Below, piece by piece: positions 36,516 to 44,662 of a stretch of DNA of 64,000 bases. The notes beneath the pieces were generated by a model, which was not told where the DNA came from, did not search any database, and worked only from the letters and a program-made list of their open reading frames with translations. How positions within the stretch are numbered: position 1 is the stretch's first letter; each line of letters opens with the position of its first letter. The stretch spans positions 806,353 through 870,352 of the forward strand of contig DAIDHW010000001.1 of NCBI GenBank assembly GCA_027451865.1, read 5' to 3'. Made by a program: the position numbers and the translations under genes. The stretch is from Leptolyngbyaceae cyanobacterium clean351 (GTDB taxonomy: Bacteria; Cyanobacteriota; Cyanobacteriia; DAIDHW01).

Positions 36516-37112
36516 ATGACTTTGGCCATTGCCGAAGCCTTGACCATGCAACAGCAGCAAGTCCCCCTGCCTAGTGACCCTGACCTCTACTTGGTGCAGC
36601 GTTGTCTAGCGGGAGACCCCCAAGGATTCCGTCAACTTTATCGTCGTCATCAACAGCGGGTCCGCTCCACCCTCTACCAATTATGCGGGGCCCAATCCCT
36701 AGATGACTTGGTACAAGAGGTGTTTATTCGGGCCTGGAAGGGACTCCCTAAGTTACAGAAAAAGTCCATGTTCTCCACTTGGTTATACCGAATCACCTGG
36801 AACGTGGCCTCAGACCAGCGCCGGCACCTGGCCCAAAGTCGTGAGCGGCTCCAGGTGGTGAGCCAACAAACCCCTGTGCAGCACCAAGACCCAGGCTTAA
36901 TGCAGCTACACTACCAAGACCTGGTGCAGCGGGGACTAGAGCAGCTGAGCTTTGACCATCGGACAGTCCTAGTGCTCCACGACTTAGAAGAACTGCCGCA
37001 AAAAGAGATCGCCGATATTCTGCGTATCCCCGTAGGAACGGTTAAGTCTAGACTTTTCCACGCCCGCGGGTCCCTGCGCCGGTTTCTAGAACAGGCAGGG
37101 ATCCAGCTATGA
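36516..37112 (+). CDS. ECF RNA polymerase sigma factor
   Basis: A 198-residue group 4 (ECF, RpoE-like) sigma factor. Region 2 spans LAGDPQGFRQLYRRHQQRV to STWLYRITWNVASDQRR, including the DDLVQEVFIRAW core-binding helix. Region 4 (LSFDHRTVLVLHDLEELPQ, KEIADILRIPVGTVKSRLFHARGSLRR) binds the -35. There is no region 1 or 3, as usual. A matching ECF promoter is just upstream, and the next gene overlaps by 4 bp (ATGA), which suggests translational coupling with its anti-sigma. Confidence 0.95.
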   Translation: MTLAIAEALTMQQQQVPLPSDPDLYLVQRCLAGDPQGFRQLYRRHQQRVRSTLYQLCGAQSLDDLVQEVFIRAWKGLPKLQKKSMFSTWLYRITWNVASDQRRHLAQSRERLQVVSQQTPVQHQDPGLMQLHYQDLVQRGLEQLSFDHRTVLVLHDLEELPQKEIADILRIPVGTVKSRLFHARGSLRRFLEQAGIQL

Positions 37113-37468
37113 ATCAAGCCCCTGATCCGGAAGAGTTCCCAACTCTGGTTAATTTTCTCTCCCAGTATCGGCCCCCAACCCCTGCTCCTGACCCAGGCCT
37201 AGAAGAAATGGTAGTCAGGCAAGCTCTCGAAACCCACCGGTTCCGAAGAGGCTGGCTGGTGCCCCCAGTGCTGGCTGCCGGGCTACTAGTGGCTCTAAGC
37301 AACTACCCGATGGCACCTGCCCCCCACGTGCGAGATTCGGCAGCCCTGCGGGATTTCATTGTCAGCAACTGGAATGGGGTAACCGCTACCAACGATGACC
37401 ACAGTGGCGACCCCTTTATCCAAGCCCTGGACGGAGCCTCCCTGCAGCCCAACTCTCCCCTACCCTAG
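37109..37468 (+). CDS. Probable membrane anti-sigma factor
   Basis: A 119-residue protein overlapping the ECF sigma stop by 4 bp, the usual arrangement for a cognate anti-sigma factor. It has a cytoplasmic N-terminus (FPTLVNFLSQYRPP), one membrane segment (GWLVPPVLAAGLLVALSNY) and a roughly 50-residue periplasmic tail. No HxxxCxxC zinc anti-sigma motif is present, so this is not a ZAS-domain protein. The role is inferred from position and topology only. Confidence 0.7.
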   Translation: MNQAPDPEEFPTLVNFLSQYRPPTPAPDPGLEEMVVRQALETHRFRRGWLVPPVLAAGLLVALSNYPMAPAPHVRDSAALRDFIVSNWNGVTATNDDHSGDPFIQALDGASLQPNSPLP

Positions 37469-37517
37469 GGGTCAAGTTTCCTTACCCAGTTCCCCACCAT
37501 CCCCTCGCCCTACCATC

Positions 37518-38018
37518 ATGGCTACCTCCCGCTTGTCTGTCCTGTTTGGCCTTGCCCTCCTAGCTGGGTTGACCTCCGCTCCCGCGCTCGCCCAAGTCCC
37601 TCCCACCGCTCCTCCCCAACAGGGCTGGCATCATCCCCGGCCCAATTTACTCACAACTCTGGAATCATTGAACTTGACTGCGACCCAACAGCAGCAAGTA
37701 CGGGCCCTGATGCACAAATACCGCCCCCAGATCATCCACCAAGTCCAAGCAGTTCACCAGGCCGAGGATCAACTGATGGTATTGACCAAGGCTAATAGGG
37801 CCAACAATGTCTTGCAGCAACAATTCCAGGCCCTCCAACAGCAACGTCAGCAGCTAGAAAGTTTGCACTTTAGTAGTCTGTTGGCTCTCCGGCAGGTGCT
37901 CACTCCCGAGCAGTGGCAACAATTGCTCCAGGATCTGCACCCCCATCCTTGGCATCATCGGCCTCCCCAACCCAATTCTGACCAGCAACCAGGCCCGGAC
38001 CAACCGCCAACCCCCTAA
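37518..38018 (+). CDS. Spy/CpxP-like periplasmic LTxxQ protein (first copy)
   Basis: A 166-residue exported protein. The start at ATG 37518 (MATSRLSVLFGLALLAGL) gives a clean signal peptide ending ALAQ; the frame is open further upstream but without a signal there. The mature part is helical, with two LTxxQ-like motifs (LNLTATQQQQVRALM and LTPEQWQQLLQD) as in Spy/CpxP chaperones and metal-sensing CnrX-like proteins. The C-terminus is His/Pro-rich (HPHPWHHRPP), which could bind metals. It sits between the anti-sigma and a second copy of the same family. Confidence 0.82.
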   Translation: MATSRLSVLFGLALLAGLTSAPALAQVPPTAPPQQGWHHPRPNLLTTLESLNLTATQQQQVRALMHKYRPQIIHQVQAVHQAEDQLMVLTKANRANNVLQQQFQALQQQRQQLESLHFSSLLALRQVLTPEQWQQLLQDLHPHPWHHRPPQPNSDQQPGPDQPPTP

Positions 38019-38084
38019 GACAGACCAGCAGTCAGCAATCTGGCTACAGTCTCGACAGTCCACCCCTCCTGCCTAGCTCTAACC

Positions 38085-38495
38085 ATGACCACCTTCCGTG
38101 TGTCTCTCCTCCTGAGTCTGGCCCTAGCAGGGCTGGCCCTAGCAGGACCCCTAGAAGCCCAAGTCCCCCCCAGGCAGCACAACCTCCTGCAAACCCTAGA
38201 CTTGACTGCCAACCAAAGACAGCAAATTCGCCGTGTTATGGAGGAGTACCACGGTCAGATCGTCCAACACGCTAGGGCTCTCCATCAGGCCGAGCACGAG
38301 TTACAGGCTTTGATGGCTGGAGATGCCCCGGCCAACGTAGTCAGAGTCAAGTACCGACAGGTCCAACGACTGCGCCAGCAGCTGATTGACCTGAAGTTTG
38401 CTAGCTCCCTAAAAGTTAGGCAAATCCTCAACCTCCAGCAGCGACATCTCCTAGAGGAGGAGTTACAAGCCCGTCACCACTACCCTAATTCCTAG
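38085..38495 (+). CDS. Spy/CpxP-like periplasmic LTxxQ protein (second copy)
   Basis: 136 residues, with a signal peptide (RVSLLLSLALAGLALAGPLEA) and a helical mature part with LDLTANQRQQIRRVM near the start. It parallels the preceding gene in organisation: NLLQTLDLTANQ against NLLTTLESLNLTATQ, and HQAEHELQALM against HQAEDQLMVLT. The His-rich tail of the first copy is missing. DUF1800 follows after 8 bp. Such a tandem pair suggests duplication and perhaps hetero-oligomers. Confidence 0.8.
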   Translation: MTTFRVSLLLSLALAGLALAGPLEAQVPPRQHNLLQTLDLTANQRQQIRRVMEEYHGQIVQHARALHQAEHELQALMAGDAPANVVRVKYRQVQRLRQQLIDLKFASSLKVRQILNLQQRHLLEEELQARHHYPNS

Positions 38496-38503
38496 GTGGC
38501 TCA

Positions 38504-39976
38504 ATGGCGAAGATTCTGGCCTTTTTGCTGTTCGTACTGACCATACTGCTTAACTATGCCCCCGAGGCCCTAGCGGCCACGGCAACCCCGGAGGCTGTGG
38601 CCTTGCACCTGCTCAATCGCCTGAGTCTGGGGCCCCGTCCTGGGGACCTGGAAGCTCTCCAAGCCCAAGGGGTTGAGGCCTATATTCAAACCCAGTTATC
38701 TCCCCAACACATTGCCCAACCAGCAGCTCTTACCCAGGAGCTCAGCCAGTTGACCGCCTTGAACATCACTCCCCTCGAGGCGTTCCAGCAGTACGGCCCT
38801 CCCTTGCGGACCAAGGGCCAAAAACCAGACCCGGCAGCTTTCAAGGCCGCTCACCTCCACGCTCGAGACTTCGCCTCCCAAGCGGCTACTGGCCACCTGC
38901 GCCAGGCTCTGGAAAGTCCTCGCCAGCTAGAGCAGGTAATGGTGGACTTCTGGCTTAATCACTTCAATGTCTACGCCGGCAAGGGGTTTATCGGCTTGTG
39001 GCTCGGATCCTATGAGGAAACAGCTCTACGCCCCCACGCCCTGGGGAGGTTTCGGGACCTCCTGGAAGCCACGGCTCGCCATCCAGCCATGCTATTCTAC
39101 CTGGACAACTGGCTGAATACCGATCCTGGCAGTCCTGGTGCCCACGGCATCTTCAAAGGCATTAATGAGAACTATGCTCGGGAGATCATGGAACTGCACA
39201 CCTTGGGGGTGAACGGAGGCTATACCCAGGCAGACGTGATCACCCTAGCCCATATCCTCACCGGGTGGGGGCTGTGTCCCAGGCAAGACCATCGCCCGGC
39301 CGACCGCAGTGGCTTTTGTTTTGACCCCCGCCGCCATGACTTCAGCACCAAGACTTTTCTGGGGCGGAAAATTCCCGGCTCTGGGATTGCCGAGGTTGAG
39401 CAGGCCCTGGATATGCTTGCTGCTAGTCCTGCTACCGCCCACCACATTAGCTACCAGCTTGCTCAGTACTTTGTGGCTGACACTCCCCCTGCCAGCCTGG
39501 TCAACCACCTAAGTCAAGTATACTTAGCCCGGCAGGGAGACATTAGCGCCGTTTTAGATGCTCTATTCCACAGCCAGGAGTTTTGGGACCCCCAGTACTT
39601 CGGCAACAAGTTCAAGACTCCCTACCAATACGTGGTATCAGCCCTGAGGGTTAGCGGCCAGCCCGTGGAAAACCTCCTGATTGCCGCTGGGGAGATGCGG
39701 GTCATGGGCATGCCCCTCTACGGCTGCCTGCCTCCCGACGGCTACAAAAACACCCAAAGAGCCTGGCTGAGCCCAGAGGCCATGACCATGCGCCTGAGTT
39801 TTGCCACCGCTTGGTCCCAGGGCAGACCACCCTTACACTCGGCCCTTGACCCTGGCCAATTGACAAACACCCTAGGTGATTCCCTCTCTCCCCACCTACG
39901 CCAGGTCATAGCCGCTACCCCCCCTCATCTCCAAGCCGCCCTCATCCTGGGCAGTCCAGATTTCATGTACCACTAG
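38504..39976 (+). CDS. DUF1800 family exported protein
   Basis: 490 residues with an N-terminal signal (ILAFLLFVLTILLNYAPEALA) and the DUF1800 fold: HLLNRLSLGPRPGDLEALQAQG, then QVMVDFWLNHFNV, then NENYAREIMELHTLGVNGGYTQ, which is the most conserved motif, then a C-terminal region ending ILGSPDFMYH. The biochemical function of the family is unknown. As in many bacteria, its gene is followed directly by DUF1501, 12 bp downstream, and the two probably act together. Confidence 0.92.
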   Translation: MAKILAFLLFVLTILLNYAPEALAATATPEAVALHLLNRLSLGPRPGDLEALQAQGVEAYIQTQLSPQHIAQPAALTQELSQLTALNITPLEAFQQYGPPLRTKGQKPDPAAFKAAHLHARDFASQAATGHLRQALESPRQLEQVMVDFWLNHFNVYAGKGFIGLWLGSYEETALRPHALGRFRDLLEATARHPAMLFYLDNWLNTDPGSPGAHGIFKGINENYAREIMELHTLGVNGGYTQADVITLAHILTGWGLCPRQDHRPADRSGFCFDPRRHDFSTKTFLGRKIPGSGIAEVEQALDMLAASPATAHHISYQLAQYFVADTPPASLVNHLSQVYLARQGDISAVLDALFHSQEFWDPQYFGNKFKTPYQYVVSALRVSGQPVENLLIAAGEMRVMGMPLYGCLPPDGYKNTQRAWLSPEAMTMRLSFATAWSQGRPPLHSALDPGQLTNTLGDSLSPHLRQVIAATPPHLQAALILGSPDFMYH

Positions 39977-39988
39977 CCCCCCCTAACT

Positions 39989-41218
39989 ATGCGCCGCCGT
40001 CAATTCCTGCAAACTGCTGCCCTGGGTACTGGGGCCACCATGATCACCATTGGCACCCAGGGTTGGGCCCTACGGGCTCAAGCTTTAGTGCCCACTCAAC
40101 AAAACCTGATCGTAGTGTTTCTCCGGGGAGCTGTAGATGGTCTGAACGTAGTAGTCCCCCACGGAGAGCCCAATTACTTCAGCAGTCGGCCGACCATTGC
40201 TATCCCCCAACCAGGACAGGCAGGGGGGGCCCTCAACCTGGATAGTCATTTTGGTCTGCATCCCGCCCTTGCTCCCCTGATGCCCCTGTGGCAACATAAG
40301 ACCCTAGCTTTTGTCCATGCCTGTGGCTCCCCTGACCCCAATCGGTCTCACTTTGAAGCTCAAGAGTATATGGAGAACGGTACTCCTGGTATTACCAGTA
40401 CCCCCGATGGCTGGATGAATCGTTTGTTGGCAAGCCTGGGAGTCAAAAGCCCCCTAGGAGCGATCAGCATTGGGGCGACAACACCCCGGATTCTCAGTGG
40501 GCGGATGCCCGTGGCCAACCTGCCCTCCGGGAAAATGATCGCCCGGCCGCTACCTGTGGACCGGCCAGCAGTAGCCGCAGCTTTTAGTAAGCTCTACCAA
40601 GGGACATCACCCATCGACCAAGCCTATCAGGAGGGGGTGAGCGCCCGCCGGGATCTGATAGGCGACCTGGAGGCGGAGATGACCACCGCCAACAACGGAG
40701 CCCCCCCCGTAGGAGCCTTAGCTAGTGATGCCCGTCACCTAGGAGACCTGATGGCCCAGGACTCGCGGATCAGACTAGGTTTTTTGGCAGCAGGGGGATG
40801 GGATACTCATGTCCGTCAGGGGGCCAGCCAAGGCCTGTTAGCTGACCAACTTAAAGGGTTAGGGGAAGGCCTAGCGACCCTAGTCCAGGCCCTTGGTCCT
40901 GTTTACCAACGCACCACCATTCTGGTCATGTCTGAATTCGGCCGGACAGTCCATGAGAATGGCAACGGGGGTACTGACCATGGCCATGGAAATGTGATGT
41001 GGTTGTTGGGGGGGAGGGTGCAGGGTGGTAAGGTTTACGGCCCCTGGCCTGGCCTAGAACCTGAGCAGCTCTACCAAGACCGAGATCTGGCGATCACCAC
41101 AGATTTTCGGGATGTGATTGACCAAGTCTTAACTGCTCACCTAGAGCTTAGGCCTAGTGACCTTAGGGTTATTTTTCCCCACTACACAGCCCCAAGTCAG
41201 CCCCTGGGAGTAGTTTGA
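39989..41218 (+). CDS. DUF1501 family Tat-exported protein
   Basis: 409 residues. The N-terminus MRRRQFLQTAALGTGATMI is a twin-arginine signal, implying export of a folded protein. DUF1501 belongs to the alkaline phosphatase/sulfatase-like superfamily; visible marks are LIVVFLRGAVDGLNVVVPHG, DGWMNRLLASL and a C-terminal MSEFGRTVHENGNGGTDHGHGN, which contains likely metal ligands (Glu, Asp, His). The substrate is unknown. It is the last gene of the presumed ECF operon. Confidence 0.92.
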   Translation: MRRRQFLQTAALGTGATMITIGTQGWALRAQALVPTQQNLIVVFLRGAVDGLNVVVPHGEPNYFSSRPTIAIPQPGQAGGALNLDSHFGLHPALAPLMPLWQHKTLAFVHACGSPDPNRSHFEAQEYMENGTPGITSTPDGWMNRLLASLGVKSPLGAISIGATTPRILSGRMPVANLPSGKMIARPLPVDRPAVAAAFSKLYQGTSPIDQAYQEGVSARRDLIGDLEAEMTTANNGAPPVGALASDARHLGDLMAQDSRIRLGFLAAGGWDTHVRQGASQGLLADQLKGLGEGLATLVQALGPVYQRTTILVMSEFGRTVHENGNGGTDHGHGNVMWLLGGRVQGGKVYGPWPGLEPEQLYQDRDLAITTDFRDVIDQVLTAHLELRPSDLRVIFPHYTAPSQPLGVV

Positions 41219-41291
41219 GTGGCTACCTCCCCCCTTTAGCCCCAGTAAGATTCAGATAGACTGTTACGAGAATCACTTTACCTACCTATCC

Positions 41292-41852
41292 ATGCTCCCT
41301 CAAAGATCTTTGCGTCGCCTTGCCTTGTCTGCAGTGGCTATTGGTAGTCTTGCCCTAGGCTTGGGAGTCCCTTTAGCCCTAGCAGATAGTGGTCCTGGGT
41401 TTACCCTCTTCGGGGGTGGAAATCGCCACAATCAGTTGCCCTTCTACCTAGACTATGGCGGCAGAACTAACACCAATGACCGTTATCGCCTGAAGATCCC
41501 GGCTGATAAGATGCAGGTAGCCGCAGCGGAAATCGCCATCAGTTACCCTGACTACTACCACGGAGAGTTTGATACCAAGTCCATTGACGTGTCGGTGATG
41601 AATTTTAACTACCGGCGGGTCCTGAAAAAAATTCCAATTCAAAAGGTGGTTTGGGATAAAGAAGACCACCTACTGCGAATCTTCACCCAAGAGCCGGTAC
41701 CGGCGGGCAGCAATGTAGAAATCGACCTTTCCAATGTCCATAATCCCTACTTCGGCGGGGTTTACTACTTCAACTGTGAGGTACAAACCCCCGGCGGCGT
41801 GCCCTTGCTGCGTTACCTAGGTACCTGGATCATTACCATTGCTAACGATTGA
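41292..41852 (+). CDS. DUF2808 exported protein
   Basis: 186 residues, a family typical of cyanobacteria. A signal peptide (ALSAVAIGSLALGLGVPLALA) precedes a beta-rich mature domain. The family core is visible as YRLKIPADKMQVAAAEIAISYP, then VVWDKEDHLLRIFTQEPVPAGSNVEI and NPYFGGVYYFNCEVQTPGG, ending YLGTWIITI. The function is unknown. It is not tightly linked to the DUF1501 gene (73 bp gap). A decayed partial copy follows immediately. Confidence 0.9.
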   Translation: MLPQRSLRRLALSAVAIGSLALGLGVPLALADSGPGFTLFGGGNRHNQLPFYLDYGGRTNTNDRYRLKIPADKMQVAAAEIAISYPDYYHGEFDTKSIDVSVMNFNYRRVLKKIPIQKVVWDKEDHLLRIFTQEPVPAGSNVEIDLSNVHNPYFGGVYYFNCEVQTPGGVPLLRYLGTWIITIAND

Positions 41853-41979
41853 TGTGGCGGTGATGAATCTCAACTACCGGCAGGCAGTACGGTAGAAACC
41901 GACATCCCCACTGGGGCCGGGGGTGTGCCCTTAGGGCTTTGCCTAGGTGCTTGGATCATCACCATTGCTAACGATACTT
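41848..41979 (+). pseudogene. Fossil duplicate of the DUF2808 C-terminus
   Basis: Immediately after the DUF2808 stop, the DNA repeats pieces of the same gene in the same order. ATTGATGTGGCGGTGATGAA corresponds to the original at 41584. GGTAGAAACCGAC corresponds to the VEIDL codons. GTGCCCTTAGG through GGATCATCACCATTGCTAACG corresponds to the VPLL...TWIITIAND end. Internal segments are deleted and stops interrupt the frame, so this is a collapsed tandem copy. Confidence 0.85.
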
Positions 41980-41984
41980 AATGC

Positions 41985-41990
41985 TATACT
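41985..41990 (+). promoter_or_regulatory. Possible rpmH -10 box
   Basis: TATACT lies 28 bp before the rpmH ATG, directly after the DUF2808 fossil. No good -35 is seen at 16-18 bp, so it is a weak call. Confidence 0.3.
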
Positions 41991-42018
41991 GGAAGGCTGG
42001 TTGCTTTTGTTTTGATCT

Positions 42019-42156
42019 ATGACCCAACGTACTCTGCACGGTACTTGCCGTAAGCGCAAGCGTACTTCTGGCTTCCGCGCCCGGATGAGTTCCAAGACCG
42101 GACAGCGAGTAATTCGCGCTCGTCGCAGCCGCGGCCGCGCCCGGTTGGCAGTCTAA
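42019..42156 (+). CDS. rpmH: 50S ribosomal protein L34
   Basis: A 45-residue, highly basic protein: [19 protein letters not shown], then [20 protein letters not shown], ending RARLAV. This is the L34 pattern throughout. It opens the conserved rpmH-rnpA-(PH protein)-yidC cluster. Confidence 0.98.
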   Translation: MTQRTLHGTCRKRKRTSGFRARMSSKTGQRVIRARRSRGRARLAV

Positions 42157-42164
42157 ATTAATTC

Positions 42165-42518
42165 TTGGCCCTGCCCCAAGACCATCGTTTGCGGCGCAAT
42201 TTTGGTGCTGTTTATCAGCGGGGACGACGCTGGTCTTCTCCGCACCTCACCCTCTGTGCCTTATACTCCTCAAGTGACGTTCGTCCCACCCGGATCGGGG
42301 TTTCCATCAGTACTAAGGTCAGCAAACGCTCGGTAGTCCGCAACCGGATTCGCCGCTGGATCCATGGGGTTGTAATTCCCTGGCTGCCTCGAATTCGACC
42401 GGGGTGGAATCTGGTGTTCGTGGTAAAAACCACAGCCAGTGAGTGCAATTATGAAGATTTTCTGCGAGAATTGGAAGAGTTACTCCTAGCGTCGGAGGTA
42501 ATGAGTGGGCATTCGTGA
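42165..42518 (+). CDS. rnpA: Ribonuclease P protein component
   Basis: RnpA assists the RNase P RNA in tRNA 5' maturation. The 117-residue basic protein has the RNP motif SVVRNRIRRWIHGVVI and RLRRNFGAVYQRGRRWSSPHL at the start, and it ends with an acidic helix. The start is the TTG at 42165, 8 bp after rpmH; no in-frame ATG is available before the conserved region. It overlaps the next gene by 14 bp. Confidence 0.95.
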   Translation: MALPQDHRLRRNFGAVYQRGRRWSSPHLTLCALYSSSDVRPTRIGVSISTKVSKRSVVRNRIRRWIHGVVIPWLPRIRPGWNLVFVVKTTASECNYEDFLRELEELLLASEVMSGHS

Positions 42519-42900
42519 AGACGTTTTTTTAGAAAGTGGGCCCCACGTGGGGGATTTAATCATCAACTGTTTACTGGCTCTGACCGTAGTCTGCTTGCCC
42601 TTGACTGTGGGGGCAGTTGTGAGGGCCCTGTGGTCTCGCTACCGGATTACTAGCCGGCGTATATGTGTAACTGGCGGTTGGCAGGGCAGAAATCGCACCG
42701 ACATTATTTATTCGGAGGTCGCCAAGGTGGTTACTATCCCCCGGGGTGTTGGCCTTTGGGGAGACATGGTCATCACCCTCAAGGATGGTAGCCGCCTGGA
42801 ACTGAGGGCTGTTCCCCGCTTCCGGGAGGTGTACGACTACATTCAAGGAAAATTGTCTCCCCAAGCTCAGAAGGCCAGCGGCTCCCTGGGTAAGGCCTAG
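42505..42900 (+). CDS. PH-domain membrane protein between rnpA and yidC
   Basis: 131 residues. An N-terminal membrane helix (LIINCLLALTVVCLPLTVGAVV) is followed by a bacterial PH-like domain (RYRITSRRICVTGGWQGRNRTDIIYSEVAKV, read in pieces, then VITLKDGSRLELRAVPRFREV). The same small gene occupies this place in many cyanobacterial genomes. The start is GTG 42505, overlapping rnpA. The function is unknown; position suggests a link to membrane protein insertion. Confidence 0.85.
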   Translation: MGIREDVFLESGPHVGDLIINCLLALTVVCLPLTVGAVVRALWSRYRITSRRICVTGGWQGRNRTDIIYSEVAKVVTIPRGVGLWGDMVITLKDGSRLELRAVPRFREVYDYIQGKLSPQAQKASGSLGKA

Positions 42901-42946
42901 GCAGCGATATACTGGCATGGTAAAACTGGAGGTCATTTAGGAGCCC

Positions 42947-44092
42947 ATGGATTTTGGCGTAGGTTTTCTGTCGAATAATGTCATGCTGCCGATTCTGGAT
43001 TTCTTTTACGGAATCGCCCCTAGCTATGGCCTGGCTATTATCGCCCTAACTTTGGTGATTCGCTTTGCCCTCCTGCCCTTGAGTGCTGGCTCGATTCGGA
43101 GTATGCGTCGCATGCGAGTCGCCCAGCCTGTAATGCAAAAGCGCATTAAAGAACTGCAAGAGCGCTATAAGGATGACAAGGTTAAACTGCAGGAGGAAAT
43201 GCAGTCGGTTTACCAGGAGTTTGGCAATCCCCTGTCGGGCTGTCTGCCCCTGCTAGTCCAGATGCCCCTCCTGTTTGCCCTGTTCGCCACCCTCCGGGGG
43301 TCACCTTTTTCTGATGCCCACTACACGATTAACTTCCAAGTGGTGCCAGCGGGCCAGGTAGAACAAGTGCAGCCCTTCACCTCTGCGCCTCAAAATGTTT
43401 TCATCGCCGACGGGGTCCATTACCCCGTGGTGGCTGTCCTACCGGCAGGTAACCGGATCCCTGTGGGTGATACAGCTCAGATCACCTTCCAGGCAGCAGA
43501 CGGTAAGCCCTTTACCACCCTGGCGGCTGAGTTCCCCGACAGCAAAGTCACCCCCCACTGGGAGGTTACTAAGGGTCAAGAGCGGGTGAAACTTAACCCT
43601 GACGGGAGCCTAACTGCCCTTGAGGCGGGAGATGTGACGGTTCAGGGGACTATTCCTGGCCTGGCAGCTGACCGAGGGTTTCTGTTTATTGATGCTCTTG
43701 GCCGCTCTAACCCCTTTGACTCCGATGGTCAGATCCACTGGGATATTGTCGGGATGATCCTGTTTTTTGGCCTGAGCCTTTACCTCAACCAAACCTTATC
43801 TGGCCAAGGACAAACTACTAACGCCAATCCCCAGCAAGAGCTAGTCAGTAAGCTCACCCCCATCCTCTTTTCGGGGATGTTCTTTTTTGTGCCCTTGCCC
43901 GCCGGCGTTTTGATGTACATGGTAGTGGCGAATATCTTCCAGACCCTCCAAACCTTCATCATTATGCGCGAACCTTTGCCGGACAACCTGCAGAAGTTAG
44001 TCGACGCCCAGGCAAAAGCTAAAGACGCCGAGGCTACTGCGGCAATGCTTCCCTTCGAGCCCAAAAGCTCTAAAAAGAAAACCGCCTCCTAG
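42947..44092 (+). CDS. yidC: Membrane protein insertase YidC/Alb3
   Basis: YidC inserts and folds inner and thylakoid membrane proteins, alone or with SecYEG. The 381-residue protein has the conserved helices ([20 protein letters not shown] with the hydrophilic-groove Arg, [19 protein letters not shown], and the last pair around [12 protein letters not shown] and [20 protein letters not shown]). It carries a roughly 120-residue exposed loop ([15 protein letters not shown] to [15 protein letters not shown]) that includes a BIG2-like stretch, as in other cyanobacteria. A charged C-terminal tail ends SSKKKTAS. Confidence 0.96.
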   Translation: MDFGVGFLSNNVMLPILDFFYGIAPSYGLAIIALTLVIRFALLPLSAGSIRSMRRMRVAQPVMQKRIKELQERYKDDKVKLQEEMQSVYQEFGNPLSGCLPLLVQMPLLFALFATLRGSPFSDAHYTINFQVVPAGQVEQVQPFTSAPQNVFIADGVHYPVVAVLPAGNRIPVGDTAQITFQAADGKPFTTLAAEFPDSKVTPHWEVTKGQERVKLNPDGSLTALEAGDVTVQGTIPGLAADRGFLFIDALGRSNPFDSDGQIHWDIVGMILFFGLSLYLNQTLSGQGQTTNANPQQELVSKLTPILFSGMFFFVPLPAGVLMYMVVANIFQTLQTFIIMREPLPDNLQKLVDAQAKAKDAEATAAMLPFEPKSSKKKTAS

Positions 44093-44173
44093 ATCTTCGC
44101 TCTCGTAACCTAAGAGGGCCAACCGGTCCATAGTATCCTTTACTAACCTCAACTCCTAACCGGGACTGTTCCC

Positions 44174-44662
44174 ATGGAGCGGATCTCCATCCCCCAATTA
44201 ACCCGGGCTCCCAACCGGACACTGGAAATTTCCTTTGCGGAGTTTTTACCTGGCTTTGCAACCCTCACTCCGGTCCGGGGTCAGCTGACAGTTAGCCATG
44301 GGGGCAATTACCTTCAGGTGGCCCTAACAGCGGAGACGATCGTTTCCCTGACCTGTGGCCGTTGTCTACAGCTGTATAACTATCGCCTGGCAATCGATAC
44401 TGCAGAGATGCTTTGGTTAACTGCCCAACCAACAACTCCTAGTACCGAGACAGAAATAACGCCTGAAAACTTGGTGGAATCTCTGCCTATTAATGGCAGC
44501 TTCGACCCCGGAGCATGGCTTTACGAGCAGGCCTGTTTAGCTCTGCCCCTGGTCTGCCGCTGTCAGACCGATTGCCCCGGGATCCAGGTGGGCGCTGCGG
44601 TGGAGACTCCCCTAGACCAACGCTGGGCTGCTCTGCGTTCTTTGTATCCCCCGGAATCCTAA
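44174..44662 (+). CDS. YceD/DUF177 family protein
   Basis: 162 residues of the DUF177 (YceD) family, associated in bacteria and plastids with 23S rRNA accumulation and L32. The zinc-type cysteines CGRCLQ and CRCQTDCPG and the motif LYEQACLALPLVC are typical. rpmF (L32), its usual partner gene, is not adjacent here. Its stop overlaps the ycf46 start by one base (TAATG). Confidence 0.9.
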   Translation: MERISIPQLTRAPNRTLEISFAEFLPGFATLTPVRGQLTVSHGGNYLQVALTAETIVSLTCGRCLQLYNYRLAIDTAEMLWLTAQPTTPSTETEITPENLVESLPINGSFDPGAWLYEQACLALPLVCRCQTDCPGIQVGAAVETPLDQRWAALRSLYPPES

